Source of the DNA: CAKZNE01 sp963976435
Lineage (GTDB): Bacteria > Bacteroidota > Bacteroidia > Flavobacteriales > Schleiferiaceae
Assembly: GCA_963976435.1 (NCBI GenBank)
Contig: CAXBKQ010000003.1
Location: 62,001 to 126,000 of the forward strand
Direction: 5' to 3'
Length of the DNA: 64,000 bases
A program made the translations under genes and the position numbers. Numbering within the stretch: the first letter of the stretch is position 1; the number at the start of each line of letters is the position of its first letter. Positions 8,096 to 17,018 of the stretch are shown piece after piece. Under the pieces are notes generated by a model. It saw only the letters and a list, made by a program, of their open reading frames with translations. It was not told the DNA's origin and did not search any database.

Positions 8096-9079
8096 ATGGG
8101 TAGAATTTTACAATACAGAGAAGCTGTTGCAGAAGCGATGAGCGAAGAGATGAGAAGAGACGAAAATGTTTATCTCATGGGGGAGGAAGTCGCTGAATAT
8201 AATGGGGCTTATAAAGCTTCAAAAGGTATGCTAGACGAGTTTGGAGCAAAAAGGGTAATCGATACACCTATATCCGAATTGGGATTTTCGGGTATTGCCG
8301 TTGGTTCTGCTATGAATGGTTTAAGGCCAATAGTAGAATTTATGACCTTTAACTTTTCACTGGTAGCTATTGATCAAATTATTAATAATGCTGCTAAAAT
8401 GTACCAAATGAGTGGTGGGCAATTAAATGTGCCTATTACTTTTAGAGGTCCTACTGCTTCGGCAGGGCAATTAGGAGCAACACATTCCCAAGCTTTTGAA
8501 AATTGGTTTGCAAATACTCCAGGACTAAAAGTGGTTGTTCCTTCAACTCCTTATGATGTTAAAGGCCTATTAAAAAGTGCTATTCGAGATAATGACCCTG
8601 TTTTAGTTATGGAATCTGAACAAATGTATGGAGATAAAGGAGAGGTTCCTGAGGAAGAATATTTGTTGGAAATCGGTAAGGCAAATATTATTCGTGAAGG
8701 ATCTGATGTTACGCTTGTTTCCTTTGGAAAGATTATAAAACAAGCAATTATTGCTGCCGATGAATTGGCCAAAGATGGAATTAGTGTAGAGCTAATTGAT
8801 TTGAGATCTGTAAGGCCAATCGACTATGATACCGTGATCAAATCGGTTAAGAAAACGAATAGAATGGTGTTTTTAGAGGAGGCATGGCCATTGAGTTCAA
8901 TTGCAACTGAAGTGAGCTATGTAGTACAAAAGGAAGCTTTCGACTTTTTAGATGCACCCGTACAAAGACTAACAACTGCTGATACTCCAATGGCTTATTC
9001 ACCAACTTTGGTTGAGGAGTTTTTACCAAATGCAAAAGAGGTAATTGAAGCCGTAAAAAGTGTGATGTATCTGAAATAA
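8096..9079 (+). CDS. pdhB: Pyruvate dehydrogenase E1 component, beta subunit
   Basis: Thiamine-diphosphate-dependent 2-oxo acid dehydrogenase E1 beta chain, which with E1 alpha decarboxylates pyruvate for acetyl-CoA formation. It shows MGEEVAEYNGAYKASKGM, the TPISELGFSGIAVGSAM active-site segment, PIVEFMTFNF, the RGPTASAGQLGATHSQ motif and the transketolase C-terminal domain (LIDLRSVRPIDYDT). Length (327 aa) matches stand-alone beta chains. The alpha chain and E2 are not in the window. A branched-chain 2-oxo acid E1 is the main alternative, but the motifs favour pyruvate. Confidence 0.92.
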   Translation: MGRILQYREAVAEAMSEEMRRDENVYLMGEEVAEYNGAYKASKGMLDEFGAKRVIDTPISELGFSGIAVGSAMNGLRPIVEFMTFNFSLVAIDQIINNAAKMYQMSGGQLNVPITFRGPTASAGQLGATHSQAFENWFANTPGLKVVVPSTPYDVKGLLKSAIRDNDPVLVMESEQMYGDKGEVPEEEYLLEIGKANIIREGSDVTLVSFGKIIKQAIIAADELAKDGISVELIDLRSVRPIDYDTVIKSVKKTNRMVFLEEAWPLSSIATEVSYVVQKEAFDFLDAPVQRLTTADTPMAYSPTLVEEFLPNAKEVIEAVKSVMYLK

Positions 9080-9108
9080 GATAAAATTATCTTCAACAAT
9101 ATCGAATT

Positions 9109-9145
9109 AAAGCCACCTTATAACTACAGGTGGCTTTTTCTTTTT
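9109..9145 (+). terminator. Intrinsic terminator after the E1 beta gene
   Basis: The 10-bp perfect stem AAAGCCACCT (9109-9118) with AGGTGGCTTT (9128-9137) is followed by TTCTTTTTG, a standard rho-independent terminator. Confidence 0.85.
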
Positions 9146-9173
9146 GTGTATTAGGGAATTTGGGTTACTTTTG
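9143..9173 (+). promoter_or_regulatory. Promoter for the membrane pyrophosphatase
   Basis: TTTG at 9143-9146, 19 nt, then TACTTTTG at 9166-9173 fits the Bacteroidota -33/-7 promoter. Transcription should begin near 9180, which places an ATG at 9189 only about 10 nt into the message and the ATG at 9216 after a leader of about 36 nt. Confidence 0.6.
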
Positions 9174-9215
9174 CGCCCCTTATAATTAATGTTTTGTATA
9201 TCAATATTTTGTAAT

Positions 9216-11768
9216 ATGGATAATTGGATGATTTATTTAGTACCGGCCCTAGGTTTGGTTGGTCTTTTGGTAATGCTAGTGAAATCCCTATGGGTAAATA
9301 AGCAAGATCAAGGTGATGATAATATGAAGGAATTAGCTGGTCACATCGCAGATGGTGCCATGTCCTTTCTGAAAGCCGAATGGAAAGTAATGACCTATTT
9401 CGTAGTAATAGCTGCGATATTATTAGGTTATTCTGGTACTTTGGTAGAGCATTCTAGTCCAGTTATCGCTATTGCTTTTGTAATTGGTGCATTTCTTTCC
9501 GCACTTGCTGGATTTATTGGAATGCGTATCGCTACAAAATCAAATGTGAGAACAACACAAGCTGCCAGAACAAGTTTAGTACAGGCGCTTAAAGTGTCCT
9601 TTACTGGAGGTTCAGTAATGGGGCTTGGAGTAGCTGGATTAGCCGTTCTTGGATTGGGAAGTTTATTTATAGTATTCTATTATATGTTCGTTGGGGAAGG
9701 TGAAGCAATCACTGGCCCAGGAATGAAAACAGCCATTGAAGTATTAGCTGGATTTTCACTTGGAGCGGAATCCATCGCTTTATTCGCAAGAGTAGGAGGT
9801 GGTATTTATACCAAAGCAGCAGATGTTGGTGCCGACCTTGTTGGAAAAGTGGAAGCTGGAATTCCAGAAGATGATCCAAGAAATCCTGCTACTATCGCAG
9901 ATAATGTTGGAGATAATGTAGGAGATGTTGCTGGTATGGGTGCGGATTTATTCGGATCTTATGTAGCTACCATTTTAGCAACTATGGTTTTAGGTCAGGA
10001 AATTGAATCTGTAGATCAGTTCGGTGGAATGGCTCCAATTTTATTACCTATGCTTATTGCTGGTTTAGGTTTGATTTTTTCCATTATTTCAATGGCCTTG
10101 GTGAGAATTAGTAAGGAAGATAGCTCAGTACAAAAAGCTTTAAACCTTGGAAACTGGACATCCATCATTTTGGTAGTTGTAGCTTCTTTCCCAATTTGTA
10201 CTTGGATGTTGCCAGAAACCATGAACCTTAGAGGATATGAATTCTCTAATCTCGATGTTTTCTCGGCTATTTTAGTAGGTTCTATTGTTGGTGCTCTTAT
10301 GAGTTGGATTACTGAGTTTTATACCTCTATGGGTAAAAGGCCAGTAAACAGTATTATACAACAATCTTCTACTGGTCATGCTACCAATATCATTGGTGGT
10401 CTTGCAGTAGGAATGCAATCTACAATGATCCCTATCCTAATATTAGCAGCAGGAATTATTTCCTCTTATGCTTTTGCTGGATTGTATGGAGTTGCAATTG
10501 CAGCCGCAGGGATGATGGCAACCACTGCCATGCAATTGGCCATTGATGCTTTTGGCCCTATAGCGGATAATGCGGGTGGTATTGCTGAAATGAGTCAATT
10601 GCCAGAAGAGGTTAGAGAACGTACCGATAATCTTGATGCCGTAGGAAATACTACAGCCGCTACCGGAAAAGGTTTTGCTATTGCTTCTGCTGCATTAACA
10701 GCATTGGCTCTATTTGCTGCCTTTGTAGGGATTGCAGGAATTGACAGTATTGATATTTATAAAGCACCTGTTTTAGCTATGCTTTTTGTAGGTGGTATGA
10801 TTCCTTTCATATTCTCTTCTCTTGCTATTGCAGCAGTTGGACGTGCAGCTATGGCCATGGTTCATGAAGTAAGAAGACAGTTCAAAGAAATTCCTGGAAT
10901 TATGGAATATAAGGCCAAGCCTGAATATGATAAATGTGTTGAAATTTCTACCAAAGCATCGATTAGAGAAATGATGTTGCCGGGTGCTATTGCCCTTATC
11001 ACTCCTGTTCTTGTAGGATTTGGTTTTAAAGATGTATTCCCAGAAACTTCTTCTGCAGAAATGTTAGGTGGTTTATTAGCTGGTGTTACGGTTTCCGGTG
11101 TATTAATGGGAATCTTCCAAAATAATGCTGGTGGAGCATGGGATAATGCTAAAAAATCTTTTGAGAAGGGTGTAGAAATTGACGGGAAAATGGAATATAA
11201 AGGTTCCGAAGCTCATAAAGCATCGGTTACTGGTGATACCGTAGGTGATCCTTTTAAAGATACTTCTGGTCCATCTATGAATATTCTTATTAAGTTGATG
11301 TCTATCGTTTCTTTGGTTATCGCTCCGCATATCCATGTTGGAGAATCCTCTCACAACCATGCATCTGGAATTAATCAAACTGAAATCAATACTATCGAAA
11401 TTGTAGATCGCTTCTATGAAATTGATGGCCAGAATACTTTTCTTATTTTAAGAGATGGAGATAAAGAAAGAAAGATTGATGTTACTCAAGCTGAATTTAA
11501 AGGAGATAATAATGGCCTAATTCACCAGGTTCTCCTAAATGTGGATGCCGCTTCCATTAATAATATGCTGAACCTTGGAAATGGAAAATATCAAATTTAT
11601 GCAGAAGAGGTAATGAAACTGGATGGTCAAAATGTTTTTGAAGGTGAAGGTTTCCTTTATGTGGAACTTGAAAATGGTGATAGAAAAGAGATTGCCTTAA
11701 GTTTGAGTTTTAATTTGAACGAAATGAACTCAAACATCTTGAGAAGTGAAGCAAAAATTATTAGCTAA
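9216..11768 (+). CDS. hppA: Membrane-bound ion-pumping pyrophosphatase with C-terminal extension
   Basis: Couples pyrophosphate hydrolysis to cation transport across the inner membrane. The pyrophosphate site is clear (DVGADLVGKVEAGIPEDDPR, then DNVGDNVGDVAGMGADLF), as is DAFGPIADNAGGIAEMS. The motif GNTTAATGKG has Ala and Gly where potassium-independent enzymes carry Lys and Thr, so a potassium-dependent type is inferred. Whether it moves protons or sodium is not settled. The family core ends near nt 11333; about 144 further residues follow, with a His-rich linker (HIHVGESSHNH) and two DGQN-containing segments. The ATG at 9216 (MDNWMIYLVPA) gives the usual first helix; a frame-matched ATG at 9189 would add nine residues. 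Confidence 0.95.
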   Translation: MDNWMIYLVPALGLVGLLVMLVKSLWVNKQDQGDDNMKELAGHIADGAMSFLKAEWKVMTYFVVIAAILLGYSGTLVEHSSPVIAIAFVIGAFLSALAGFIGMRIATKSNVRTTQAARTSLVQALKVSFTGGSVMGLGVAGLAVLGLGSLFIVFYYMFVGEGEAITGPGMKTAIEVLAGFSLGAESIALFARVGGGIYTKAADVGADLVGKVEAGIPEDDPRNPATIADNVGDNVGDVAGMGADLFGSYVATILATMVLGQEIESVDQFGGMAPILLPMLIAGLGLIFSIISMALVRISKEDSSVQKALNLGNWTSIILVVVASFPICTWMLPETMNLRGYEFSNLDVFSAILVGSIVGALMSWITEFYTSMGKRPVNSIIQQSSTGHATNIIGGLAVGMQSTMIPILILAAGIISSYAFAGLYGVAIAAAGMMATTAMQLAIDAFGPIADNAGGIAEMSQLPEEVRERTDNLDAVGNTTAATGKGFAIASAALTALALFAAFVGIAGIDSIDIYKAPVLAMLFVGGMIPFIFSSLAIAAVGRAAMAMVHEVRRQFKEIPGIMEYKAKPEYDKCVEISTKASIREMMLPGAIALITPVLVGFGFKDVFPETSSAEMLGGLLAGVTVSGVLMGIFQNNAGGAWDNAKKSFEKGVEIDGKMEYKGSEAHKASVTGDTVGDPFKDTSGPSMNILIKLMSIVSLVIAPHIHVGESSHNHASGINQTEINTIEIVDRFYEIDGQNTFLILRDGDKERKIDVTQAEFKGDNNGLIHQVLLNVDAASINNMLNLGNGKYQIYAEEVMKLDGQNVFEGEGFLYVELENGDRKEIALSLSFNLNEMNSNILRSEAKIIS

Positions 11769-11795
11769 GCTTTGAAAATATTTAAAAACTATTTG

Positions 11796-11829
11796 AAAAT
11801 TGCCTTGCTTTGCGAGGCAATTTTCGTTT
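11796..11829 (+). terminator. Intrinsic terminator after hppA
   Basis: AAAATTGCCT (11796-11805) pairs with AGGCAATTTT (11815-11824), and TGC/GCG can extend the stem toward a 3-nt loop; TTTT then CGTTTG follows. Confidence 0.8.
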
Positions 11830-11836
11830 GTAGAGG

Positions 11837-12628
11837 ATGATGAAATATAAAACTTCAGTTAAAAATTGGGAAGGTCTGGCGCAAAATGATGCGCTATGGT
11901 CTATTCTTACCGACAGCTCCAAGAAAGGCGAAAAGTGGAATCCCGAAGATTTTTTTAAATCTGGGCAAATTGAAGTAGATACTTCTCTAAAAATTTTAAG
12001 AGATAATCAAATTGAAATTTCAAAGACCCATAGCGCAATAGATTTTGGTTGTGGTGCTGGCAGACTATCAAGAGCACTTACAGAACACTTTTCACGGGTA
12101 GTAGGAATAGATGCTAGTCCTACTATGATAGAAATTGCCAGAAAGGGGAATGAAGACTTAAATTCCCAATTGAGTTTTGAACTGAATGAAAAGGGCGACT
12201 TGTCTTTTTTGCCCTCAAACTCAGTATCCTTTGCCTTGAGTTTTATTGTTTTACAGCATATTCCACATCCACAATCTCTAAAGTTTGTTTCTGAATTTGT
12301 TCGCGTATTAGAAAAAGGTGGCTTAGCCGTTTTTCAGGTTCCCGTAAAGGATCTTCGTAAACTTAGCCTCTGGCAGAAATTCAAGACATTTATAAGAATT
12401 CGAGAGAGGCTGGCCCTTATCGGTATAGGAAAAGGCTTTCAAATGGATATGCATATTCTAGAGGAGAATCAAATTCAGCAGGCTGTGGAATCGCAAAATG
12501 GAAAAATTGAAAAGTCTTTTTTTTCCAATCAAACGCTTCCAGATTATAATGGTGATTTAAAAATTTATCCTACCGAAACTGAGGCTTGTGGTTACCTGAG
12601 TAAAATATTCGTGGTTAGAAAATCTTAA
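11837..12628 (+). CDS. Class I SAM-dependent methyltransferase
   Basis: A Rossmann-fold methyltransferase of unknown substrate. Motif I is AIDFGCGAGRLSRAL near residue 74, the acidic end of strand 2 is VVGIDASP, and the motif around LSFIVLQHIPHP is the post-motif II region of Methyltransf_11-type enzymes. The start is either ATG 11837 or the adjoining ATG 11840, which has AGAGG just upstream. It is convergent with the O-antigen ligase-like gene, their TAA stops interlocking in TTAA at 12625-12628. No neighbour reveals the acceptor. Confidence 0.85.
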   Translation: MMKYKTSVKNWEGLAQNDALWSILTDSSKKGEKWNPEDFFKSGQIEVDTSLKILRDNQIEISKTHSAIDFGCGAGRLSRALTEHFSRVVGIDASPTMIEIARKGNEDLNSQLSFELNEKGDLSFLPSNSVSFALSFIVLQHIPHPQSLKFVSEFVRVLEKGGLAVFQVPVKDLRKLSLWQKFKTFIRIRERLALIGIGKGFQMDMHILEENQIQQAVESQNGKIEKSFFSNQTLPDYNGDLKIYPTETEACGYLSKIFVVRKS

Positions 12629-13923
12629 TCCCGCCTTATAACAAGTTTTTGATTCACTGCCAAAAGGGAATAGAAAAAAGCAAAGAACAATGTTCCTGCC
12701 TGCCTTTCAAGCATAGATTCCGTCATAAAACTTATAGCTATTAAAACTAAAAACAAGGTTCTCACCATTGAAAATTCTTGGCTTTTACTGAAAAATGGTA
12801 GTAGTATTAAACCTAGTAATAATAGAAAGGCGAGAATTCCATTAGCTGCAAAATGTTGTAAAAAGGAATTGTGGTAATTGTATTTTTTTTTCGCCAAAGT
12901 ATAAACTCCTTTGCCATCCCAGAATTTTGCTTTTTCATCTTTTAGATATTCATATAAAGCATTATTAGCATCACCTGTACCGGTGCCTAGCCAAAAGTTT
13001 TTGGAAATTACCTGGCTGGCATATTTCCAAAGAAATACCCGATGGTTCATCTGCTTTAATTCTTCCCTACCTCTAAATGCGGAATACTCATCCAAAGTTT
13101 CTTGAATTCGCCTTTTGGATTCCGGAATGTTTAAGGCTAGAATGGAAAACAAAAACAAGCAAGATAAAAGGCCAATGGCAATTTTATAGTTTGGAATTTT
13201 CCCCTTGAATTGTCTGATAATAAAAAGTATCAACACAATAATAAAGGCAATAAACTGGATTCTTATGGAACATAAAAAAAGTGAAGCCAATAAAATCAGA
13301 ATTAAAAAGCCATATGAAAATTTTACAATTCTTTTGGAGTTTTTACTTCGATTGAAAATTAGATCCAGCCCAATGAAAAGCGCGAAATTACTATACAGCG
13401 CAAAATAGTGGACTGGTACACGTTTTAACACGGCAAAATTTCCATAAAAAAAGTGATTGGGATTGCCATCCTTCAAATAATCACCAAAGGCATTTAGAAT
13501 TAAATACAAGACTGCCAAGCCCATGGCAAAAGCAAAGGTTTTAAGTAAATATAGTATCCTTTCTTTTTTTAAAGGAGGATAAGAGCCCAAGGCAAGAGGA
13601 AAAAAGAACAAACTTATTTTCACTGTAACATCCTTCCATCCTTCGCTTGGACTATTTGTATAAACCATCCCCATAAGACTCATCAGAAAAAGTCCTAATA
13701 TCAGTTTGAAGAATAAATTTTGGTTTAAAAGTTTGGCCTTAGTTTTAAAGTCGAAGGAGAAAATCCAAGTTAGCATTAGAAAGATGATCCCTAAAGTGGG
13801 TGGAAACCAAATGAATTGGAAGGGGAGGCTAATAACTAAATATAGTAAGCAATAGAAATAGAGCTTCTCTCTTAAATTCTCTTTAATTAATGGTTTCAAA
13901 AAATTGATATTTGGTGGGAGCAA
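12625..13923 (-). CDS. O-antigen ligase / polymerase-like membrane protein
   Basis: A 432-residue polytopic membrane protein with about ten hydrophobic segments. One large hydrophilic loop (about residues 265-350) contains GTGTGDANNALYEYL and the KYNYHNSFLQHFAANGI motif, the pattern of the Wzy_C/WaaL family that transfers or polymerises surface glycans at the periplasmic face. The substrate cannot be read from the sequence. No glycosyltransferase is adjacent, although waaA and a sugar-nucleotide operon lie elsewhere in the window. Confidence 0.8.
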   Translation of the reverse strand: MLPPNINFLKPLIKENLREKLYFYCLLYLVISLPFQFIWFPPTLGIIFLMLTWIFSFDFKTKAKLLNQNLFFKLILGLFLMSLMGMVYTNSPSEGWKDVTVKISLFFFPLALGSYPPLKKERILYLLKTFAFAMGLAVLYLILNAFGDYLKDGNPNHFFYGNFAVLKRVPVHYFALYSNFALFIGLDLIFNRSKNSKRIVKFSYGFLILILLASLFLCSIRIQFIAFIIVLILFIIRQFKGKIPNYKIAIGLLSCLFLFSILALNIPESKRRIQETLDEYSAFRGREELKQMNHRVFLWKYASQVISKNFWLGTGTGDANNALYEYLKDEKAKFWDGKGVYTLAKKKYNYHNSFLQHFAANGILAFLLLLGLILLPFFSKSQEFSMVRTLFLVLIAISFMTESMLERQAGTLFFAFFYSLLAVNQKLVIRRD

Positions 13924-13977
13924 CTAAAATTAAGCTTTCCCTAAAACGCGGCTAAATGGATTATAGTTTATCTATAA

Positions 13978-14592
13978 TTAAAAGAGGCCGTTTGTTTCGG
14001 CATCTATCCTATTTATGATATTTCCCAAGCCTTCTGGGTCGCTTGCAAATTTATTTTCATCAACATTTACGATAAGCAGTTTTCCTTTATCATAATTACT
14101 AATCCAAGCTTCGTACCTCTCGTTAAGTCGGTTTAGATAATCTAGGCGAATATTGTTTTCATAATCTCTACCTCTTTTTTGGATTTGTTCTACCAATGTA
14201 GGGATGCTAGCTCTAAGGTGAATTAACAAATCTGGAGGTTTTATAAAGCTTTCCATTAACCTAAATAGAGACATATAATTTTCATAATCCCTACTCGGCA
14301 TTAATCCCATGGCATGAAGGTTTGGCGCAAAAATATGAGCATCCTCATAAATCGTTCTATCCTGAATTACCGCTTTTCCAGAATCGTGAATTTCTTTTAC
14401 CTGGCGAAATCTTGAATTGAGAAAATATATTTGAAGGTTAAAAGACCACCTTTGCATCTCATCATAAAAATCATCTAAATATGGATTGTCTTCCACATCC
14501 TCAAATTGAGGTTCCCATTTGTAATGCTTAGCCAATAATTTGGTAAGTGTTGTCTTTCCTGATCCTATATTTCCTGATATGGCAATATGCAT
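13978..14592 (-). CDS. Deoxynucleoside kinase (first copy)
   Basis: Phosphorylates deoxynucleosides for salvage. The P-loop ISGNIGSGKTTL begins at residue 5. The substrate-site VIQDRTIYEDAHIFA carries the DR(S/T) motif with its catalytic acidic neighbours, and the LID arginines are in IQKRGRDYE. At 204 aa it belongs to the dCK/dGK-type family; specificity (dAdo, dGuo or dCyd) cannot be assigned. The stop codon lies in a short AT-rich inverted repeat (13960-13978). A second, divergent member is encoded at 21797-22417. Confidence 0.9.
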   Translation of the reverse strand: MHIAISGNIGSGKTTLTKLLAKHYKWEPQFEDVEDNPYLDDFYDEMQRWSFNLQIYFLNSRFRQVKEIHDSGKAVIQDRTIYEDAHIFAPNLHAMGLMPSRDYENYMSLFRLMESFIKPPDLLIHLRASIPTLVEQIQKRGRDYENNIRLDYLNRLNERYEAWISNYDKGKLLIVNVDENKFASDPEGLGNIINRIDAETNGLF

Positions 14593-14664
14593 ATTTCGAT
14601 TCTTTTTCCCCTATATATTCGTTCCTGCTTTTTGGAAAAGCGGAGCAAATCTAAGGTTTTAAGC

Positions 14665-15444
14665 TTAATTTAATGTTCTAATTTCAACTCCCAGGGAGCT
14701 GATCAAAAATATTTTATTTTCAAATATATCAAAGCTCTTACAATCAGTAAGATCCTTTGCAACTATCTCGCTTTTTCCTTGCTTATTAAGCTTGTTGATT
14801 GTCTTTTCCTTCTGAAAGTAAATAAGGCCTTTGTAAATTTCGAAATGTTCAATGTTTTTTACGGCAACTAATTTTTCAAAGGCACCAAGAGCATCGAAGA
14901 TTAGAATTCCTTTTTCTGGAACATTTAAATAAATTTTTTCAAAACTACTATGCATTTGAATAGGCTCATTTTCCTCAGCTAGTATTTGCGAAATATTCAA
15001 GCTTTGGTTTGTTCTCTTATTAGTCTCTGTGCTAAATCGAATAATTTTATCTTCACTTTGATCGTAAACCCATAAATGGCGATCATCTGAAACGCTAATT
15101 AATTTTGGATCATAAAAACCTTGATCTAATAAGTTTATGGATTGGGATTGATTTAAACGATTATCTAAAATTGCCACTCTATAAGTTTCTCCAAACCACA
15201 AAACAGGATTCAATGCATTTGTGGCATCAACCTTAGCAATATCTCCAAAGAGTGGCTCACTAAAAGAAGCAATAACCTTCAGCTCTTTGTCGTATTTACT
15301 GAGTTTCTCATCAATGGCTATATAGCTAAAACCAAATTGGTCTATATCTAGGCTATCGATATTTTTTAATTTCAATTCTTGCGGTGCTGCCGAAGAAGTG
15401 AAAAGGAGTATTAAGGAAAAGGAAAGTTTTGTGGGCCAAGTCAT
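14665..15444 (-). CDS. Secreted propeller-like protein of unknown function
   Basis: A 259-aa protein with a probable signal peptide (TKLSFSLILLFTSSAAPQ). Repeated units follow in which short beta segments alternate with phrases such as DDRHLWVYDQSEDKIIRFS and GILIFDALG, suggesting an NHL or TolB-like propeller or part of one. No catalytic motif is recognised. The start overlaps the end of the GH3 gene by 4 bp (ATGA type), so the two are translationally coupled and probably act in one process, which is unknown. Confidence 0.65.
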   Translation of the reverse strand: MTWPTKLSFSLILLFTSSAAPQELKLKNIDSLDIDQFGFSYIAIDEKLSKYDKELKVIASFSEPLFGDIAKVDATNALNPVLWFGETYRVAILDNRLNQSQSINLLDQGFYDPKLISVSDDRHLWVYDQSEDKIIRFSTETNKRTNQSLNISQILAEENEPIQMHSSFEKIYLNVPEKGILIFDALGAFEKLVAVKNIEHFEIYKGLIYFQKEKTINKLNKQGKSEIVAKDLTDCKSFDIFENKIFLISSLGVEIRTLN

Positions 15445-16973
15445 CCTGCTGCTTGCAAATGGTTTATCCCTAACAACTCATCCATATAAATTCTATTGTT
15501 GGCGAGTCTAGGAACTTTATGCTGACCTCCCAATTTACCCTTTTCTTTTAGCCATTTATAGAAAATACCTTTTTTCGCTGCCACTACCAAAGGTGGTTTT
15601 AAGGCCATATTTTTATGGCGCTTTGCTTCATAATCACTGTTCAATTCTTTTAAACTTTGATCAAGAACATGTGCGAAAAAATCTAAATCTGCAGGCTCCT
15701 TACTAAATTCAATTAGCCATTGATGGGCTCCTGATTCCTTATCATTCATATAAATTGGGGCAGCGGTATATTCTAAAACTTCAGCTTTTGCCTTCGTGCA
15801 GGCTGTTTTTAATGCTCTTTCGGCATTCTCAATAATTACTTCCTCCCCAAATGCATTTATAAAATGCTTGGTTCTTCCCGAAACAGTAATTCTATAGGGA
15901 TTGAGGGAGCTGAATTTTATAGTATCTCCAATGATATATCTCCAAAGCCCAGCGTTGGTGCTAATAACTACAGCATAATTCCTGTCCAACTCCACTTCCG
16001 AGAGGCCAATAGTTTGGGAATTTTCAGCATCGTATTTGTCCATCGGAATAAACTCATAAAATATCCCATAATCTAGCATTAGCAACAATTCCTCACTATT
16101 ATTTAAATCTTGAATTCCAAAAAAACCTTCTGAGGCATTATAGGTTTCTAGGAAGTTGAAATTTGGTTTGGGAAGTAATTCTTCAAATTGCTTTCGGTAA
16201 GGACTAAAATTCACACCACCATGCATATACACTTCCAGGTTAGGCCAAACCTCATGAAGATTTGACTTTCCTGTTTTACTCAAAACTTTTTTGGCTACCA
16301 CAAGCATCCAGCTTGGAACGCCAGCAAGGCTGCTTACATCTTCCTTTATACTTGTATTTGCAATAGCTTCAATTTTAGCTTCCCATTCATCCATTAAGCT
16401 AATTTTATTATTAGGCGTGCTTCTCATCTCTACCCAAAAAGGAAGGTTTTCAATAATTATGGCGGATAAATCTCCATAAAAGGAATTATTATCCTTGTTA
16501 TTCATAAAGGTGCTTCCTCCTAATCTAAGACTCATTCCCGAAAATATGGAAGTTTCAGGATTGTTATTGCAGTATATACTAAGTAGGTCCTTTCCTCCTT
16601 TAAAATGGCAATCTTCAATGGCTTCCTGACTTACAGGAATAAATTTACTTTTACTAGATGTCGTTCCACTGGATTTGGCAAACCATTTTATTTCTGTTGG
16701 CCAAATAATGTTTTGTTCTCCTTCTCGCATTCTGTCTACATCTTTTTGGATGCTTGGATAGGAGCTGAGAGGAATATTATTTTTAAAATCTTCATAGGAT
16801 TTAATACTCGAAAATCCATATTTCTTTCCCCATTCAGTGTTTTTGGCAATATCTAATAAATTGAATAAGAGTTCGTTCTGAACTTCAGATGGATATTTCA
16901 TGAAAAGTTCGATTTGATGAAATCGTTTTTTCATTCTCCAACTAATGAAAGAATTTACCAGGTCCAGCTTCAT
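15441..16973 (-). CDS. GH3 family acyl-acid-amido synthetase-like protein
   Basis: A 510-aa member of the GH3 family, adenylating enzymes first known from plant hormone conjugation. Recognisable parts are FAKSSGTTSSKSKFIPVS (ATP-binding phosphate loop near residue 110), the ETYNASEGFFGIQD adenine-side motif and WRYIIGDTIKFSS, followed by the C-terminal domain (HFINAFGEEV). The bacterial substrate is not established. It is the upstream member of a coupled pair with the propeller-like gene. Confidence 0.85.
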   Translation of the reverse strand: MKLDLVNSFISWRMKKRFHQIELFMKYPSEVQNELLFNLLDIAKNTEWGKKYGFSSIKSYEDFKNNIPLSSYPSIQKDVDRMREGEQNIIWPTEIKWFAKSSGTTSSKSKFIPVSQEAIEDCHFKGGKDLLSIYCNNNPETSIFSGMSLRLGGSTFMNNKDNNSFYGDLSAIIIENLPFWVEMRSTPNNKISLMDEWEAKIEAIANTSIKEDVSSLAGVPSWMLVVAKKVLSKTGKSNLHEVWPNLEVYMHGGVNFSPYRKQFEELLPKPNFNFLETYNASEGFFGIQDLNNSEELLLMLDYGIFYEFIPMDKYDAENSQTIGLSEVELDRNYAVVISTNAGLWRYIIGDTIKFSSLNPYRITVSGRTKHFINAFGEEVIIENAERALKTACTKAKAEVLEYTAAPIYMNDKESGAHQWLIEFSKEPADLDFFAHVLDQSLKELNSDYEAKRHKNMALKPPLVVAAKKGIFYKWLKEKGKLGGQHKVPRLANNRIYMDELLGINHLQAAG

Positions 16974-17018
16974 AATTTGTAGTATTTTCCCTCCCTAAAA
17001 TTAAACATTTCATTTACT

